A program made the translations under genes and the position numbers. Positions 7,873 through 16,426 of a stretch of 43,871 bases of DNA are shown piece by piece. Below the pieces are notes generated by a model that saw nothing but the letters and a program-made list of their open reading frames with translations, was not told where the DNA came from and did not search any database. Where the stretch lies: positions 1 through 43,871 of the forward strand of contig CAZKNF010000027.1 in assembly GCA_964554105.1 (NCBI GenBank), read 5' to 3'. Numbering within the stretch: position 1 is the first letter of the stretch; the number at the start of each line of letters is the position of its first letter. This DNA is from CAZKNF01 sp964554105 (GTDB lineage Bacteria > Bacteroidota > Rhodothermia > Rhodothermales > VXPQ01).

Positions 7873-8982
7873 CTACTCGGAATCCGACTCCGTGGAGGCC
7901 GTCGGTGCAGCATCGCCGGCGGTCGTGTCCGCCGAAACCTCTGCACCCGCAGCACGGAGTTCCGCCTCGAGTGCTTCGAGCCGCTGCTCCCATTCGAGGA
8001 GGTCGCGCTTCTCTTGCTGGATTTCTCTAAATGACTCGGAGATGGCGCGCTCTCGCTGCTCGAACGGCGCAAGCTCCATGTAGCCGCGTTCCTCGAAATA
8101 TCTCTTGAAGAGCCAGTTGTGCTTGGCGGCTTCCATAAGCTCGGCGAAGCGGAAGGTGCCGAGCGCACCCCAGTTCGCCGCGTTCTCCGCACTGCTCGTG
8201 ATGGCGCGCAGGTCGGTCGAGATGCCCTGGAGCGTATCGGCGGTCGCAAGAAGCCTTTCATATACCGCCGGGTCGTTGATCATCCGCGCGATCGACCCCT
8301 CGCCCGCATCGACTTTGCCGAGAATGCTGCTGACGCCCCGAGTCGCTTCTTCGGCGAGCGTAACCAATGCGCCGGCGTTATCCGCCAGATTGTTCATCGT
8401 CCGGCGGGTCTCGCTCGTCGTCTGCACGAATTCGTTGTAAAGCGACTCGTCGTAGACCAGCCTGCCGATCGTCCCCTCGCCGCTCTGCACGTCCTGCATG
8501 ATCTGCTGAAACGTCGACGCGGCCGCATCGAACTGCGCGGCCGTACTGAGCATCATGTCCGTGATTTCGTACAGGTCGAAGGGCTCTACTCCGATGATAA
8601 AATCACCCGACTCGATCGCCCCGTCCGTTATCTGCGGCGGATTGACGAGGACGACGATCTGATTGCCGACGAGCCCGTCCGTCTTGATCTGCGCCTGCGT
8701 TTCCTGCGCCATGAGGTGATGGGCGGACTGCTTGATCGCCATCGTCACGACGATGCGTTCGCCCGTATCGGAAGGAAGCTGCACGCTTTCGACCCGGCCG
8801 ACGTTTACGCCCTGAAACTGCACCTGGGCGCCCGGACTCAAACCGGCGACACTGGAATAGCGCGCCTTGACGAAGAAGGTGTTGCTAAACAGAAATGACC
8901 GATTGGCGACGGCAAACAGCACCAACAAAAACAGCGCGAAGCCGCCCAATACAAGGATCCCTACGCGAGCCTGACGAGACAT
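7873..8982 (-). CDS. mlaD: MlaD-like MCE-domain lipid transport protein
   Basis: Periplasmic substrate-binding part of an MCE lipid transporter, anchored by one N-terminal helix (residues 7-25, VGILVLGGFALFLLVLFAV). The single MCE domain spans about residues 37-115 (FFVKARYSSVAGLSPGAQV, then FQGVNVGRVESVQL, QAQIKTDGLVGNQIVVL). Unlike the ~180-residue E. coli MlaD, it continues with a helical region of about 170 residues and a charged coiled coil (FEQRERAISESFREIQQEKR, residues ~300-345), ending in an Ala/Thr/Asp-rich tail. It follows mlaF on the same strand after 192 bp and precedes the AI-2E permease by 18 bp. MCE proteins with long helical tails can form a bridge through the periplasm; here that is inference. 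Confidence 0.9.
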   Translation of the reverse strand: MSRQARVGILVLGGFALFLLVLFAVANRSFLFSNTFFVKARYSSVAGLSPGAQVQFQGVNVGRVESVQLPSDTGERIVVTMAIKQSAHHLMAQETQAQIKTDGLVGNQIVVLVNPPQITDGAIESGDFIIGVEPFDLYEITDMMLSTAAQFDAAASTFQQIMQDVQSGEGTIGRLVYDESLYNEFVQTTSETRRTMNNLADNAGALVTLAEEATRGVSSILGKVDAGEGSIARMINDPAVYERLLATADTLQGISTDLRAITSSAENAANWGALGTFRFAELMEAAKHNWLFKRYFEERGYMELAPFEQRERAISESFREIQQEKRDLLEWEQRLEALEAELRAAGAEVSADTTAGDAAPTASTESDSE

Positions 8983-9145
8983 GCTTAGTGTGGAAAGCTG
9001 ATCCTACGACAGAAAAAACGAATCAAGGGCCCACCTGCGGATTCGGGGGAGGCCGGCACGCCTCTTTTCCCGGCGTATCGTCTAGCAAAGTGCCGGGGGT
9101 GGTCCGAATTGGCCTCGTTTCGTGGATTTGAAAAATACAACAGGT

Positions 9146-9172
9146 AGGGCGGAAAGAAGTTGCGTGCGCCCT
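9146..9172 (-). terminator. Possible terminator after mlaF
   Basis: Just beyond the mlaF stop, on the minus strand, arms AGGGCG and CGCCCT form a 6-bp stem with a 15-nt loop, followed 8-10 nt later by a run of five T. The stem is short and the T-run late, so this is only a candidate; the 192-bp mlaF-mlaD gap makes a boundary here plausible. Confidence 0.3.
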
Positions 9173-9174
9173 CC

Positions 9175-9969
9175 CTACGTTGCTCCGAAGAACTGCTGTA
9201 CTTCCGAATTTTCGGAGCGGCGAACATCGTCGAACGTTCCATGGGCGACGATCCGTCCACCACTCAAAAAGTGGGCCGAATCTGCGATGATTTCGGCACA
9301 TACGAGGTCGTGGGTGATGGCGATCGCTGAGATGCCGCGTTCGTCGCGAAGGCGCACGATGAGGTCCGACACCGTACGCACGCTGATCGGATCCAGGCCG
9401 GTCGTCGGCTCATCATAGAGCAATATTTTCGGCTGGAGAATGATAGCACGCGCCAGGCCGATGCGCTTCTTCTGCCCTCCGGAGAGCTCCGATGGATATT
9501 TCTCGGCCGTTTCGCTCAAATTCACCCAGCTCAACGTCGTATCGATGCGTTCGTCGCGCTCGTCCTTGTCGAGATCCGTGTGCCTCGTCAAGTAAAATTC
9601 GAGCTGCTCGAAAACGGTCATCGAATCAAAGAGAGCGCCGCCCTGAAAAAGATACCCGATCGTAAGGCGCATCTTATCGAGCTCGTCGCCGTCGAGGCGA
9701 TCCACGCGCCGGCCGCTCACCCAGACTTCTCCTTTATCGGGTTGGAGAAGGTGTACGATGTTCTTGATGAGCACGCTCTTACCCGTACCCGATCCTCCCA
9801 GCACGACGGCGGTCGTGCCTTCCTTGACGGTGACGGAGATGCCGCGGAGCACCTCTATCGGTCCGAAGCTCTTGTGAAGGTCGCGAAGCTCGATGACGAC
9901 GTCCGGCGAGGGTGCGCCGTTTTCGCTCTCAAACTCTGTTTTCTCGTTCTTCAAATCCATCAGATTCAT
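9175..9969 (-). CDS. mlaF: ABC transporter ATP-binding protein, MlaF-like
   Basis: Cytoplasmic ATPase of the MlaFED-type lipid transporter. A 264-residue protein with Walker A GGSGTGKSVLIKN, Q-loop LFQGGALFDSMTVFEQ, signature LSGGQKKRIGLARAI, Walker B ILLYDEPTTGLDP and switch histidine ITHDL. The wording of the Q-loop and the D-loop region (GLDPISVRTVSDLI) is typical of the MlaF/Ttg2A branch. Its ATG overlaps the mlaE stop by 4 bp (ATGA), showing coupled expression; an extra MlaF-like charged N-terminal stretch (residues 1-25) precedes the domain. The final residues EVQQFFGA are also normal for the family. Confidence 0.95.
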   Translation of the reverse strand: MNLMDLKNEKTEFESENGAPSPDVVIELRDLHKSFGPIEVLRGISVTVKEGTTAVVLGGSGTGKSVLIKNIVHLLQPDKGEVWVSGRRVDRLDGDELDKMRLTIGYLFQGGALFDSMTVFEQLEFYLTRHTDLDKDERDERIDTTLSWVNLSETAEKYPSELSGGQKKRIGLARAIILQPKILLYDEPTTGLDPISVRTVSDLIVRLRDERGISAIAITHDLVCAEIIADSAHFLSGGRIVAHGTFDDVRRSENSEVQQFFGAT

Positions 9970-10760
9970 TGAGAAACATCACCGAAGAACATGAGCGACA
10001 CGCGGACCACTACGACGTCCGCCAGGAGAATGAGCAGCGAGGACACGACCACCGACTGCATCGCCGCGCGTCCGACTTCGCGCGTTCCACCCCGAACGTT
10101 GTAGCCCATATAGCAGCTGACGATCCCGACGATAAACCCGAAGATGCTCGTCTTCATCGTATCGACGAACAAATCCGTAAATCGGAGCGACGAAAACGCA
10201 ATGTTGGTAAAGATCCGGTAGTCCATGTTCTCCGCGAGGAGCGATTCCAGGAATCCGCCGACCATTGCGATCACGTCGGTGCAGATCGTGAGGAGGGGAA
10301 ACATCACCACGCACGCCGCAACGCGTGTGATGACCAGGTAGTGGAACGGCTTGAGGGCGGCGACCTCGAGCGCATCGATCTGTTCCGTTACGCGCATCGA
10401 ACCGATCTCCGCACCAATGCCGGCGCCGAGACGGCCCGCCAGAATCAGGGATGTGATGACCGGGCCAATCTCTTTGAAGACCGACAGCGCGAGCATGTTC
10501 GGCAGCACGGCCTCGGCCCCGAACCGCGCGAGCGTTCCCCGGCTCTGCATAGCGAGCACGACGCCGATGGACATTCCGGTGACGGCTACGAGGAGAAAAC
10601 TCTTCGTCCCGACCTCGTCGAGCTGATTGATGAACTCACGCACCTCGAAAGGACGCCGCCAGAAGCGCTTGAAGAACATGCCGACGAACGTAGCAAACTC
10701 GCCGGCTCGCTCGAGAAGAGGTATGATCAGTCTCTCGTCGGCGCTGGTATCTGCAGCCAT
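9966..10760 (-). CDS. mlaE: MlaE-like ABC transporter permease
   Basis: Inner-membrane permease of the MCE lipid transporter (264 residues, normal length). Visible family features are an amphipathic N-terminal helix with FFKRFWRRPFEVREFINQLDEVG, the conserved GMSIGVVLAMQSRGTLARFGAE segment, KEIGPVITSLILAGRLGAGIGAEIGSM with the coupling-helix residues (RVTEQIDALEV), and five hydrophobic segments. It starts 38 bp after tamB and overlaps mlaF by 4 bp. No mlaC, mlaB or mlaA homologue is present in the window, so the transporter either uses partners elsewhere or works with TamB, encoded immediately upstream. Confidence 0.95.
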   Translation of the reverse strand: MAADTSADERLIIPLLERAGEFATFVGMFFKRFWRRPFEVREFINQLDEVGTKSFLLVAVTGMSIGVVLAMQSRGTLARFGAEAVLPNMLALSVFKEIGPVITSLILAGRLGAGIGAEIGSMRVTEQIDALEVAALKPFHYLVITRVAACVVMFPLLTICTDVIAMVGGFLESLLAENMDYRIFTNIAFSSLRFTDLFVDTMKTSIFGFIVGIVSCYMGYNVRGGTREVGRAAMQSVVVSSLLILLADVVVVRVSLMFFGDVSQ

Positions 10761-10798
10761 AAACTACAACACGTGGATGGGTGATGGGCGCGGCCGCA

Positions 10799-13700
10799 TC
10801 AGTACGAATACTCGACGAGTACATTCATGCGGACGATGGAGCTCCTCTGTAACAGGCGCAGCAGCAGCCAGTTCTGCACCTCATATTCGACGGTGACCAC
10901 CGGCGCATTTTCATTGTAGTAAGTGGACCCGCGCGTGTTGTTGCTCGCATCGCCGATGGGCTGGCTCACCGAGACAAATAGGCGCGACGTGACGTATTTG
11001 CCCGCCGTGACCGTCGGTGTCCCGCCGGTCTGCTCGATCGTGACCACATCCAGGCCCAGCTGGGAGCCGGCGATACCCTCGACGAGCGATGTCAGCTGCC
11101 CGACCGCAAGATCCGCCCCCGTGCCGCCGATGCCGCCCAGCTGCAAACTCGCGCTCGCGGGCTGACCGGTTGCAATGTAGGAGACAATATCGGCGTATGC
11201 CATATCCGGATTGGAGCCGAGCGTTAGGTCGAGCTGTTCGCTCATCCGGCCGCTGACTGAAAGCGTGATGGTCACGTCCTCCGTCGAGCCCCGCAGCGTA
11301 CGGATGTCATACTCGGCCGAAATATCGACCAACGGGTCGCCCACCGGACCGTTGAAGGTGATCGTCCCGCTGGTGATGTTGAAGCGCTTTCCGAACTGGA
11401 CGATGCGGCTGCGCTGTTCCACCACGTCGATCGTGCCGAACACCTCCATGTCTTCGTAGTGGTCTTTCAATATATCCAGACTGCCCGAAAACTGGATGTC
11501 CATCACTGGATTTACGGTGGACCGTATCCACGTATTTCGCCCGATCTGAACACTCATGTTCATGGCCAGTGCGTCGAAGAAGTCGAACGTCGTCGTATCT
11601 GCTTCCGTAACGCGGAGACCGAAACGCTGCTCGACCGTCTGCAGATCCTCCTGCGACAACTCCACCGTCTCGAGCTCAGGCGCCGTGGTTTGTTCGGTAA
11701 AGTAGATGTCGGAGTTGATAATCTGCAGGCTTCCTTCCAGCTCCGGCATGCTGGTCGTTCCCGTCAGATGCATTTGGCCGTCCGTGACCGCATAATACTC
11801 GCGCGAGTCTACGGCCAAAAAGTTGTCCGCCCGGAAGTTGATGTCGAACTCGCCGAGCGTAAGCTCTGCCAGGTTGATGCTGCCCTCGCCGGAGACCGTG
11901 CCGTCCTCCGATCGGATGTAGAGATCGCTGATCTGCACCTGATTATCCTGAAAGGCGAGCTGCGCTCGGATATCCCGGTACACCAATTCCGTCACCGCGA
12001 GACCTACGGCGCCGTCGATATACGTCGCGTCTCCGTCCAGCACGGGCGTGTCCAGTGTGCCTCCAACATCCACGCTGCCGGACAGCTTCCCGTCGAACTC
12101 AGTGATTGTTTCCGGATCCAGAAAGGGGTCGATCCACCCGACCGAGAACGAATCTGCGTCGATCGAAAATTCGACGGACCGATCGGCGATTTCGCTTGAA
12201 AGGCCGTCTTCCTCGAGTTGCTGCAGGCGCAGGTCGAACGGGATGAATCCCTCGGCCGTCAGCGTCGATCCGTCGTCGTGCGTCAGGAGCGCGTCGAGAT
12301 TCAGGCGGAGTTCCTGATAGTCGACGGCGAGCTGAAGATCTCCGACGCCTTCTTCGAACGAGGCCAGATCGGCGTTGAGCGTTCCGGACATCTCCGGCGC
12401 CTCGGCTGGGCCAGAGAGCAGGAGGAATCCATTCAGCACGCCGCCGAGACCCTCGTACCCCAGGAGATCGGCGAAGTCATCCATTACGAACTCCTCGATC
12501 GTGAGCACGAGATTCTGCTCTCCGTCGGGATCGACGACACCGTCGATTGCGATCTGCTGATTCCCTGAATAGAGCAGGAGGTTGGACACGCGATACTCCT
12601 CCCCGTACGTCACACTGGCCTCCTGCAGCAGCTCCCACTGATGGTCTTCCATATCGAGCGTCAACGTTTCGACCGTCGCGCGCTCGACGCCGGGCGTCAT
12701 ATCCACCCGGCCCGCAACCTGCGCAGACCTGCGGGCATCGATCGTAAACTCGCCGCGAAAAGCGACCTGGTCGGCTTCATACTGGACCTCTAACCGAGCC
12801 GCATCGACGAGAAACTGCGGAAGCGAAAGTGCGGCAAGATCACCGTCGAGCTCGGCAATCCTCAGGGACCTATCCGGCCCCAGCTCGCCGGCCAGGGTGC
12901 CGTCGAAACGTGCGAGACGAATATCATTGTACCGGAGATTCTGGATGTTGCCCATCGCGTCGAACTGAAGGGTTCCCGCTCTCCCGTACACGCTGCCTTC
13001 GAACCGACCCTCGCTCACACTGAAATTCTCCGCCTGGATGAAGCCCTGCAGCGGCTGCAGGTCCTTCAGATCGGCGACAAAATCGAAATCCGACGCGGCC
13101 GTCGTATCGAACGCGGCAATCACCCCGCTTCCGACCGCGTCGACCGCCGTCGAGCGGATTTGAAGAGAGTCTACCGTCAGGATGCCCTCGCTCAGCTGAA
13201 ATGCGCTGTACAGCGTGTCGAGGCTCGCACCTTCGTAGGTAATGTCGTTCGATGTGATACGCCCCTGAAGCTCCATCGTCTCGGGGTCCGTCCCCGTGCC
13301 TTCCACATCGAAATCCACGCTGACCCGCGTGCGCAGCGTGTCGCTGCCGATCAAATTGCCGATTTCGACATTTCTCAGAGCCCCTTCGACGTCATACTGC
13401 GGTACGTCGGCGAAGAAGAGACCGCCGCCCTGCAGGTTGGCAGATCCGTCCTCAAAGTTCAGATCTGCTTCGAATACGACCCGGGCATCCTGAATGCTCG
13501 CATTGATGCTTCCGGATGTCACGGCTTCCTGATTCACCGTGGACGGCGACAGTTCGATCGATCCCTCCGCCGTCATCGTCTCGGGATCGAAGCCCTCGCC
13601 GGTCAAGCTCAGATTACCTGTTAGATTCGTCTGGAAATCCGGATTGCCGGTAATCGCCGCGACGTTGATGCCGCCGAACGAACCCTCATGGATCGTATAC

Positions 13701-16420
13701 GTCGGCACGTCGAGAAAGGGGCGGACCGTGGCGGTAAAGCGTGTCTGTCCTTCCGGCGCGTCGAGCTGCATCTCTGCATCCAGCGTTCCGGCTATAAACT
13801 CGCCGGCGATGAAGGCGGATGTGATGTCCTGCTCGTTGATTCGCGACGCCGTGAAATCGATGCGCCCGTCCAGCGCCATTGTCTCGGGGTCGGTCCCCGT
13901 AGCAGCTGCCGACAGCGTGCCGTTAAGGCTGCTCTCGAGACTCGGATTCCCCGTAAAAGCGGCCAGGTTGATGTTGTCAAACCTGCCGTCGGTGACGCTG
14001 TACGTCGGAGCGGCGAGGAACGGCTGCGCGGCGCCGACGAACTCCGCGCTTCCGTCGGGGAGGACGATGCTTGCGTCGTAGGCCACGCTCCCGCGGTTAA
14101 GATCGAGCGAAACTCTGGCAGAGTTGATCTCCTGTTCGTTGATTCTCGACCGAGCCAGCGTGAACGTACCGTCGAGCACCATCGATTCGACCTCGAACCC
14201 GCGCATCGTGAAGATCGCCGTGCCGCTTAAATCGCTCTCCTGCTCCGAGTCGTCGAGAAACGCGCCAATATCGACGTTTCTGAACTCGCCGCGGGTGATG
14301 TGAAGCGTGGGCAGGTCGTCGAACGGCCTCGTCACGACAGCAAAATCGGCACTTCCCGCATTCACCATCTCGGCCTGAACGACGGCGTCGAGCACGCCGG
14401 AACGCAGATCCACCCGCGCCGTCGCATCGGCAAGTTCGTATTGCCCGAAAGTTGACGGCTCCATGTCGAGAAGCGCCTCCAGCGTAATGGTTTGCGGATC
14501 GAGCCCGACGCCCTGAAGGGTGAATGTCCCGTTTACCGAGCTGGCCTCATCCTGCCCCATCAGAGCGGCCAGATCCACATTTTCGAACCTGCCCCGCTGC
14601 ACTCGATACCGAACCGGCTCGTTCAGCGAGGCATCCCCGTTGGCCACGAGGAGGCCCTCAGGGAAGAGAAAGCGAACACCGTACGTCAGCTCGCCTCCCT
14701 CCATGTCGAGGTTGACGCGCCCGTCGTCGATGCGGGCATTGTTGATCGTCGATGGACCCATAGTGATGGCGGCCTCGAGCTCCAGCGTCTGTGCATCGAA
14801 CCCGTACCCGCGGATCTCAAACCCTGTGTTCAGGTCGCTCTGCTGCCCCGGACCAGCGACGGACTGAATGTTGAAGTGCTGTGTACGTCCGCTAAGATCG
14901 TAAAAGGGCACATCATCGAACGGGCGCACGATGCCCCCAGCGGTGATCGTACTCCCGTTCCAGGTTGTACGAAGATCGACGTCGGCCTCACCCTCATCCA
15001 CCGTGCCGGTGAGGACGGCCTCATCGAGCTGCAGGCCGGCGACCGTCGACCGGGTCAGGCGGCCGTCGATCGAGCCGCTCAGCTCCTCTGCCCGCATTCC
15101 CGCGAGGTCGACTTCCAGTCCGCCGCTCAGCACCGTGGACGGTTCCTGGGCGGGAGGCGTCGTAAAGAATGCCGGATTGATGCCGGCTATTTCGGCCTCG
15201 AGCTGGTATGCGAGCGGACCGTCCTGCTGAGCGGAGATGGCGCCGTTCACCGTCAGTACGCCGCCGTCCGACAGACGGCCGTCAACATCTATGTTCATCC
15301 TCCGCGTCGACCCGTCGACCTGCGCGTCGAGCGTCGCCGACCGTTCCGCATTCAGCGCAGGAATAAAGACGTTGATGTCGCGGAACGCAATGGGATCGGC
15401 TTCTATCCGAAAGTCGATGTCTTCGATTTCCTCTCGCTCTTCAGACGGCAATTTCAGCGACCCGGCCGCGGACACGAGGCTGTTGGGGGATTCGAAGATG
15501 AATCCGGTAATGTCGACGTCGTCGTCGTCGATCGCGCCACCACCGCGAACAGCCGTCCAGTAGTCGAGTCCGGGCGGCCTGTATTCCGCGTGCAGCGTAT
15601 CGAGCCGCCCGCGAAGCTCGTCACCGATGACCCAGTCCTCCGCCAGAATGTTGAAGTCGTTGATGCGAAGAACCGAATCCCGATCGGGCGGATAGTAGGT
15701 CGCCGACAGCGCGCCGTCGGTAATGTTTAGACGTTCGACCTTGACGGTGAATCGAGGCCCCGCCTCAAGCGTGTCCGTCGGACCGAAAGGCTCCAGGAGA
15801 TCCCAGGTTGAGTCCGGGCGCTGGCGCATGCTGAGATCAGGATTGGCAAAGTACACCTCGCGAAGATCGACGGTCCTGGTCAGAAGGGCGAGCAGGTTAT
15901 AGCGCATCCGAAACGTGTCGATCCGCGCGAGGTTGAGCGTGTCGACGTAAAACGTGTCGAAGGCGGCGTATTCGGATTCCGAGAAGATGCTGTCCTTTGG
16001 CACGTGCCTAGCGACCTGCTGGTCTGCATCGATCGTGTCTACGTAGACCGTGTCCAGCCGGTACAGCCGCAGATCACGCATCTCGAGGCGCGTGATGAAG
16101 TTTCCGCGCAACTCGTCGTACTCCGTCTGCGACTCGCTGAACGGATTACCGAGCGTCAGCAGGAAATCCGCGAAGTGGGTGCCGCCCCAGTTCGTTTGCA
16201 GCGCGAGAACGAGGAGCAGCAGCAAGATCACGATCAATCCGATGCCGGCCGCGAGCACGACCGCGACGCGCCGAAGGATCCGGTTCAAGAGCGACCGCTT
16301 TGGACGATCACGTCCGCCGGCATCCCCATCCGCCGACGACGCATGCCGCTCCGGGGCGCCCCGATCAGAAAAATTCGGGTCGCCTGGTGGAAAGTCGTTA
16401 TTCAGGTCGTCCTCCGACAT
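10799..16420 (-). CDS. tamB: TamB-like translocation/assembly protein (AsmA-like superfamily)
   Basis: A very large (1873 residues) envelope-spanning protein. One N-terminal helix (residues ~50-72, VAVVLAAGIGLIVILLLLLV) anchors it in the inner membrane; the rest is beta-rich, as in the long groove-shaped TamB/YhdP proteins proposed to carry lipids or help barrel assembly. The C-terminal TamB domain is clear: FNITSGTITFNGPVGDPLVD, ITLSVSGRMSEQLDLTL, MAYADIVSYIATGQPA and the closing strands VTAGKYVTSRLFVSVSQPIG. E. coli TamB has about 1259 residues; the extra length here is largely a series of ~101-residue repeats (residues ~395-1105). Its ATG has a fair AGGA site and lies 6 bp after the Omp85 gene, the usual TamA-TamB order. 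mlaE follows 38 bp later. Confidence 0.93.
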   Translation of the reverse strand: MSEDDLNNDFPPGDPNFSDRGAPERHASSADGDAGGRDRPKRSLLNRILRRVAVVLAAGIGLIVILLLLLVLALQTNWGGTHFADFLLTLGNPFSESQTEYDELRGNFITRLEMRDLRLYRLDTVYVDTIDADQQVARHVPKDSIFSESEYAAFDTFYVDTLNLARIDTFRMRYNLLALLTRTVDLREVYFANPDLSMRQRPDSTWDLLEPFGPTDTLEAGPRFTVKVERLNITDGALSATYYPPDRDSVLRINDFNILAEDWVIGDELRGRLDTLHAEYRPPGLDYWTAVRGGGAIDDDDVDITGFIFESPNSLVSAAGSLKLPSEEREEIEDIDFRIEADPIAFRDINVFIPALNAERSATLDAQVDGSTRRMNIDVDGRLSDGGVLTVNGAISAQQDGPLAYQLEAEIAGINPAFFTTPPAQEPSTVLSGGLEVDLAGMRAEELSGSIDGRLTRSTVAGLQLDEAVLTGTVDEGEADVDLRTTWNGSTITAGGIVRPFDDVPFYDLSGRTQHFNIQSVAGPGQQSDLNTGFEIRGYGFDAQTLELEAAITMGPSTINNARIDDGRVNLDMEGGELTYGVRFLFPEGLLVANGDASLNEPVRYRVQRGRFENVDLAALMGQDEASSVNGTFTLQGVGLDPQTITLEALLDMEPSTFGQYELADATARVDLRSGVLDAVVQAEMVNAGSADFAVVTRPFDDLPTLHITRGEFRNVDIGAFLDDSEQESDLSGTAIFTMRGFEVESMVLDGTFTLARSRINEQEINSARVSLDLNRGSVAYDASIVLPDGSAEFVGAAQPFLAAPTYSVTDGRFDNINLAAFTGNPSLESSLNGTLSAAATGTDPETMALDGRIDFTASRINEQDITSAFIAGEFIAGTLDAEMQLDAPEGQTRFTATVRPFLDVPTYTIHEGSFGGINVAAITGNPDFQTNLTGNLSLTGEGFDPETMTAEGSIELSPSTVNQEAVTSGSINASIQDARVVFEADLNFEDGSANLQGGGLFFADVPQYDVEGALRNVEIGNLIGSDTLRTRVSVDFDVEGTGTDPETMELQGRITSNDITYEGASLDTLYSAFQLSEGILTVDSLQIRSTAVDAVGSGVIAAFDTTAASDFDFVADLKDLQPLQGFIQAENFSVSEGRFEGSVYGRAGTLQFDAMGNIQNLRYNDIRLARFDGTLAGELGPDRSLRIAELDGDLAALSLPQFLVDAARLEVQYEADQVAFRGEFTIDARRSAQVAGRVDMTPGVERATVETLTLDMEDHQWELLQEASVTYGEEYRVSNLLLYSGNQQIAIDGVVDPDGEQNLVLTIEEFVMDDFADLLGYEGLGGVLNGFLLLSGPAEAPEMSGTLNADLASFEEGVGDLQLAVDYQELRLNLDALLTHDDGSTLTAEGFIPFDLRLQQLEEDGLSSEIADRSVEFSIDADSFSVGWIDPFLDPETITEFDGKLSGSVDVGGTLDTPVLDGDATYIDGAVGLAVTELVYRDIRAQLAFQDNQVQISDLYIRSEDGTVSGEGSINLAELTLGEFDINFRADNFLAVDSREYYAVTDGQMHLTGTTSMPELEGSLQIINSDIYFTEQTTAPELETVELSQEDLQTVEQRFGLRVTEADTTTFDFFDALAMNMSVQIGRNTWIRSTVNPVMDIQFSGSLDILKDHYEDMEVFGTIDVVEQRSRIVQFGKRFNITSGTITFNGPVGDPLVDISAEYDIRTLRGSTEDVTITLSVSGRMSEQLDLTLGSNPDMAYADIVSYIATGQPASASLQLGGIGGTGADLAVGQLTSLVEGIAGSQLGLDVVTIEQTGGTPTVTAGKYVTSRLFVSVSQPIGDASNNTRGSTYYNENAPVVTVEYEVQNWLLLRLLQRSSIVRMNVLVEYSY
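13104..15240 (-). repeat. About seven ~101-residue protein repeats inside TamB
   Basis: Within the TamB gene the protein repeats a unit of about 101 residues: a strand pair beginning near P-x-Y-x-(V/I), an (V/I)(D/N)(L/I)AA turn, LNGT-like strand, a G-(F/T)-DPETM-x-L-x-G segment, then S-x-(I/V)N-x-Q-x-I-x-S, ending R-P-F-x-D. Six units fit 13104-14924 with almost no length drift (607 residues); an older, more diverged unit precedes them to about 15240. The units have diverged, so this is old duplication. Confidence 0.7.
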
Positions 16421-16426
16421 ACGATC

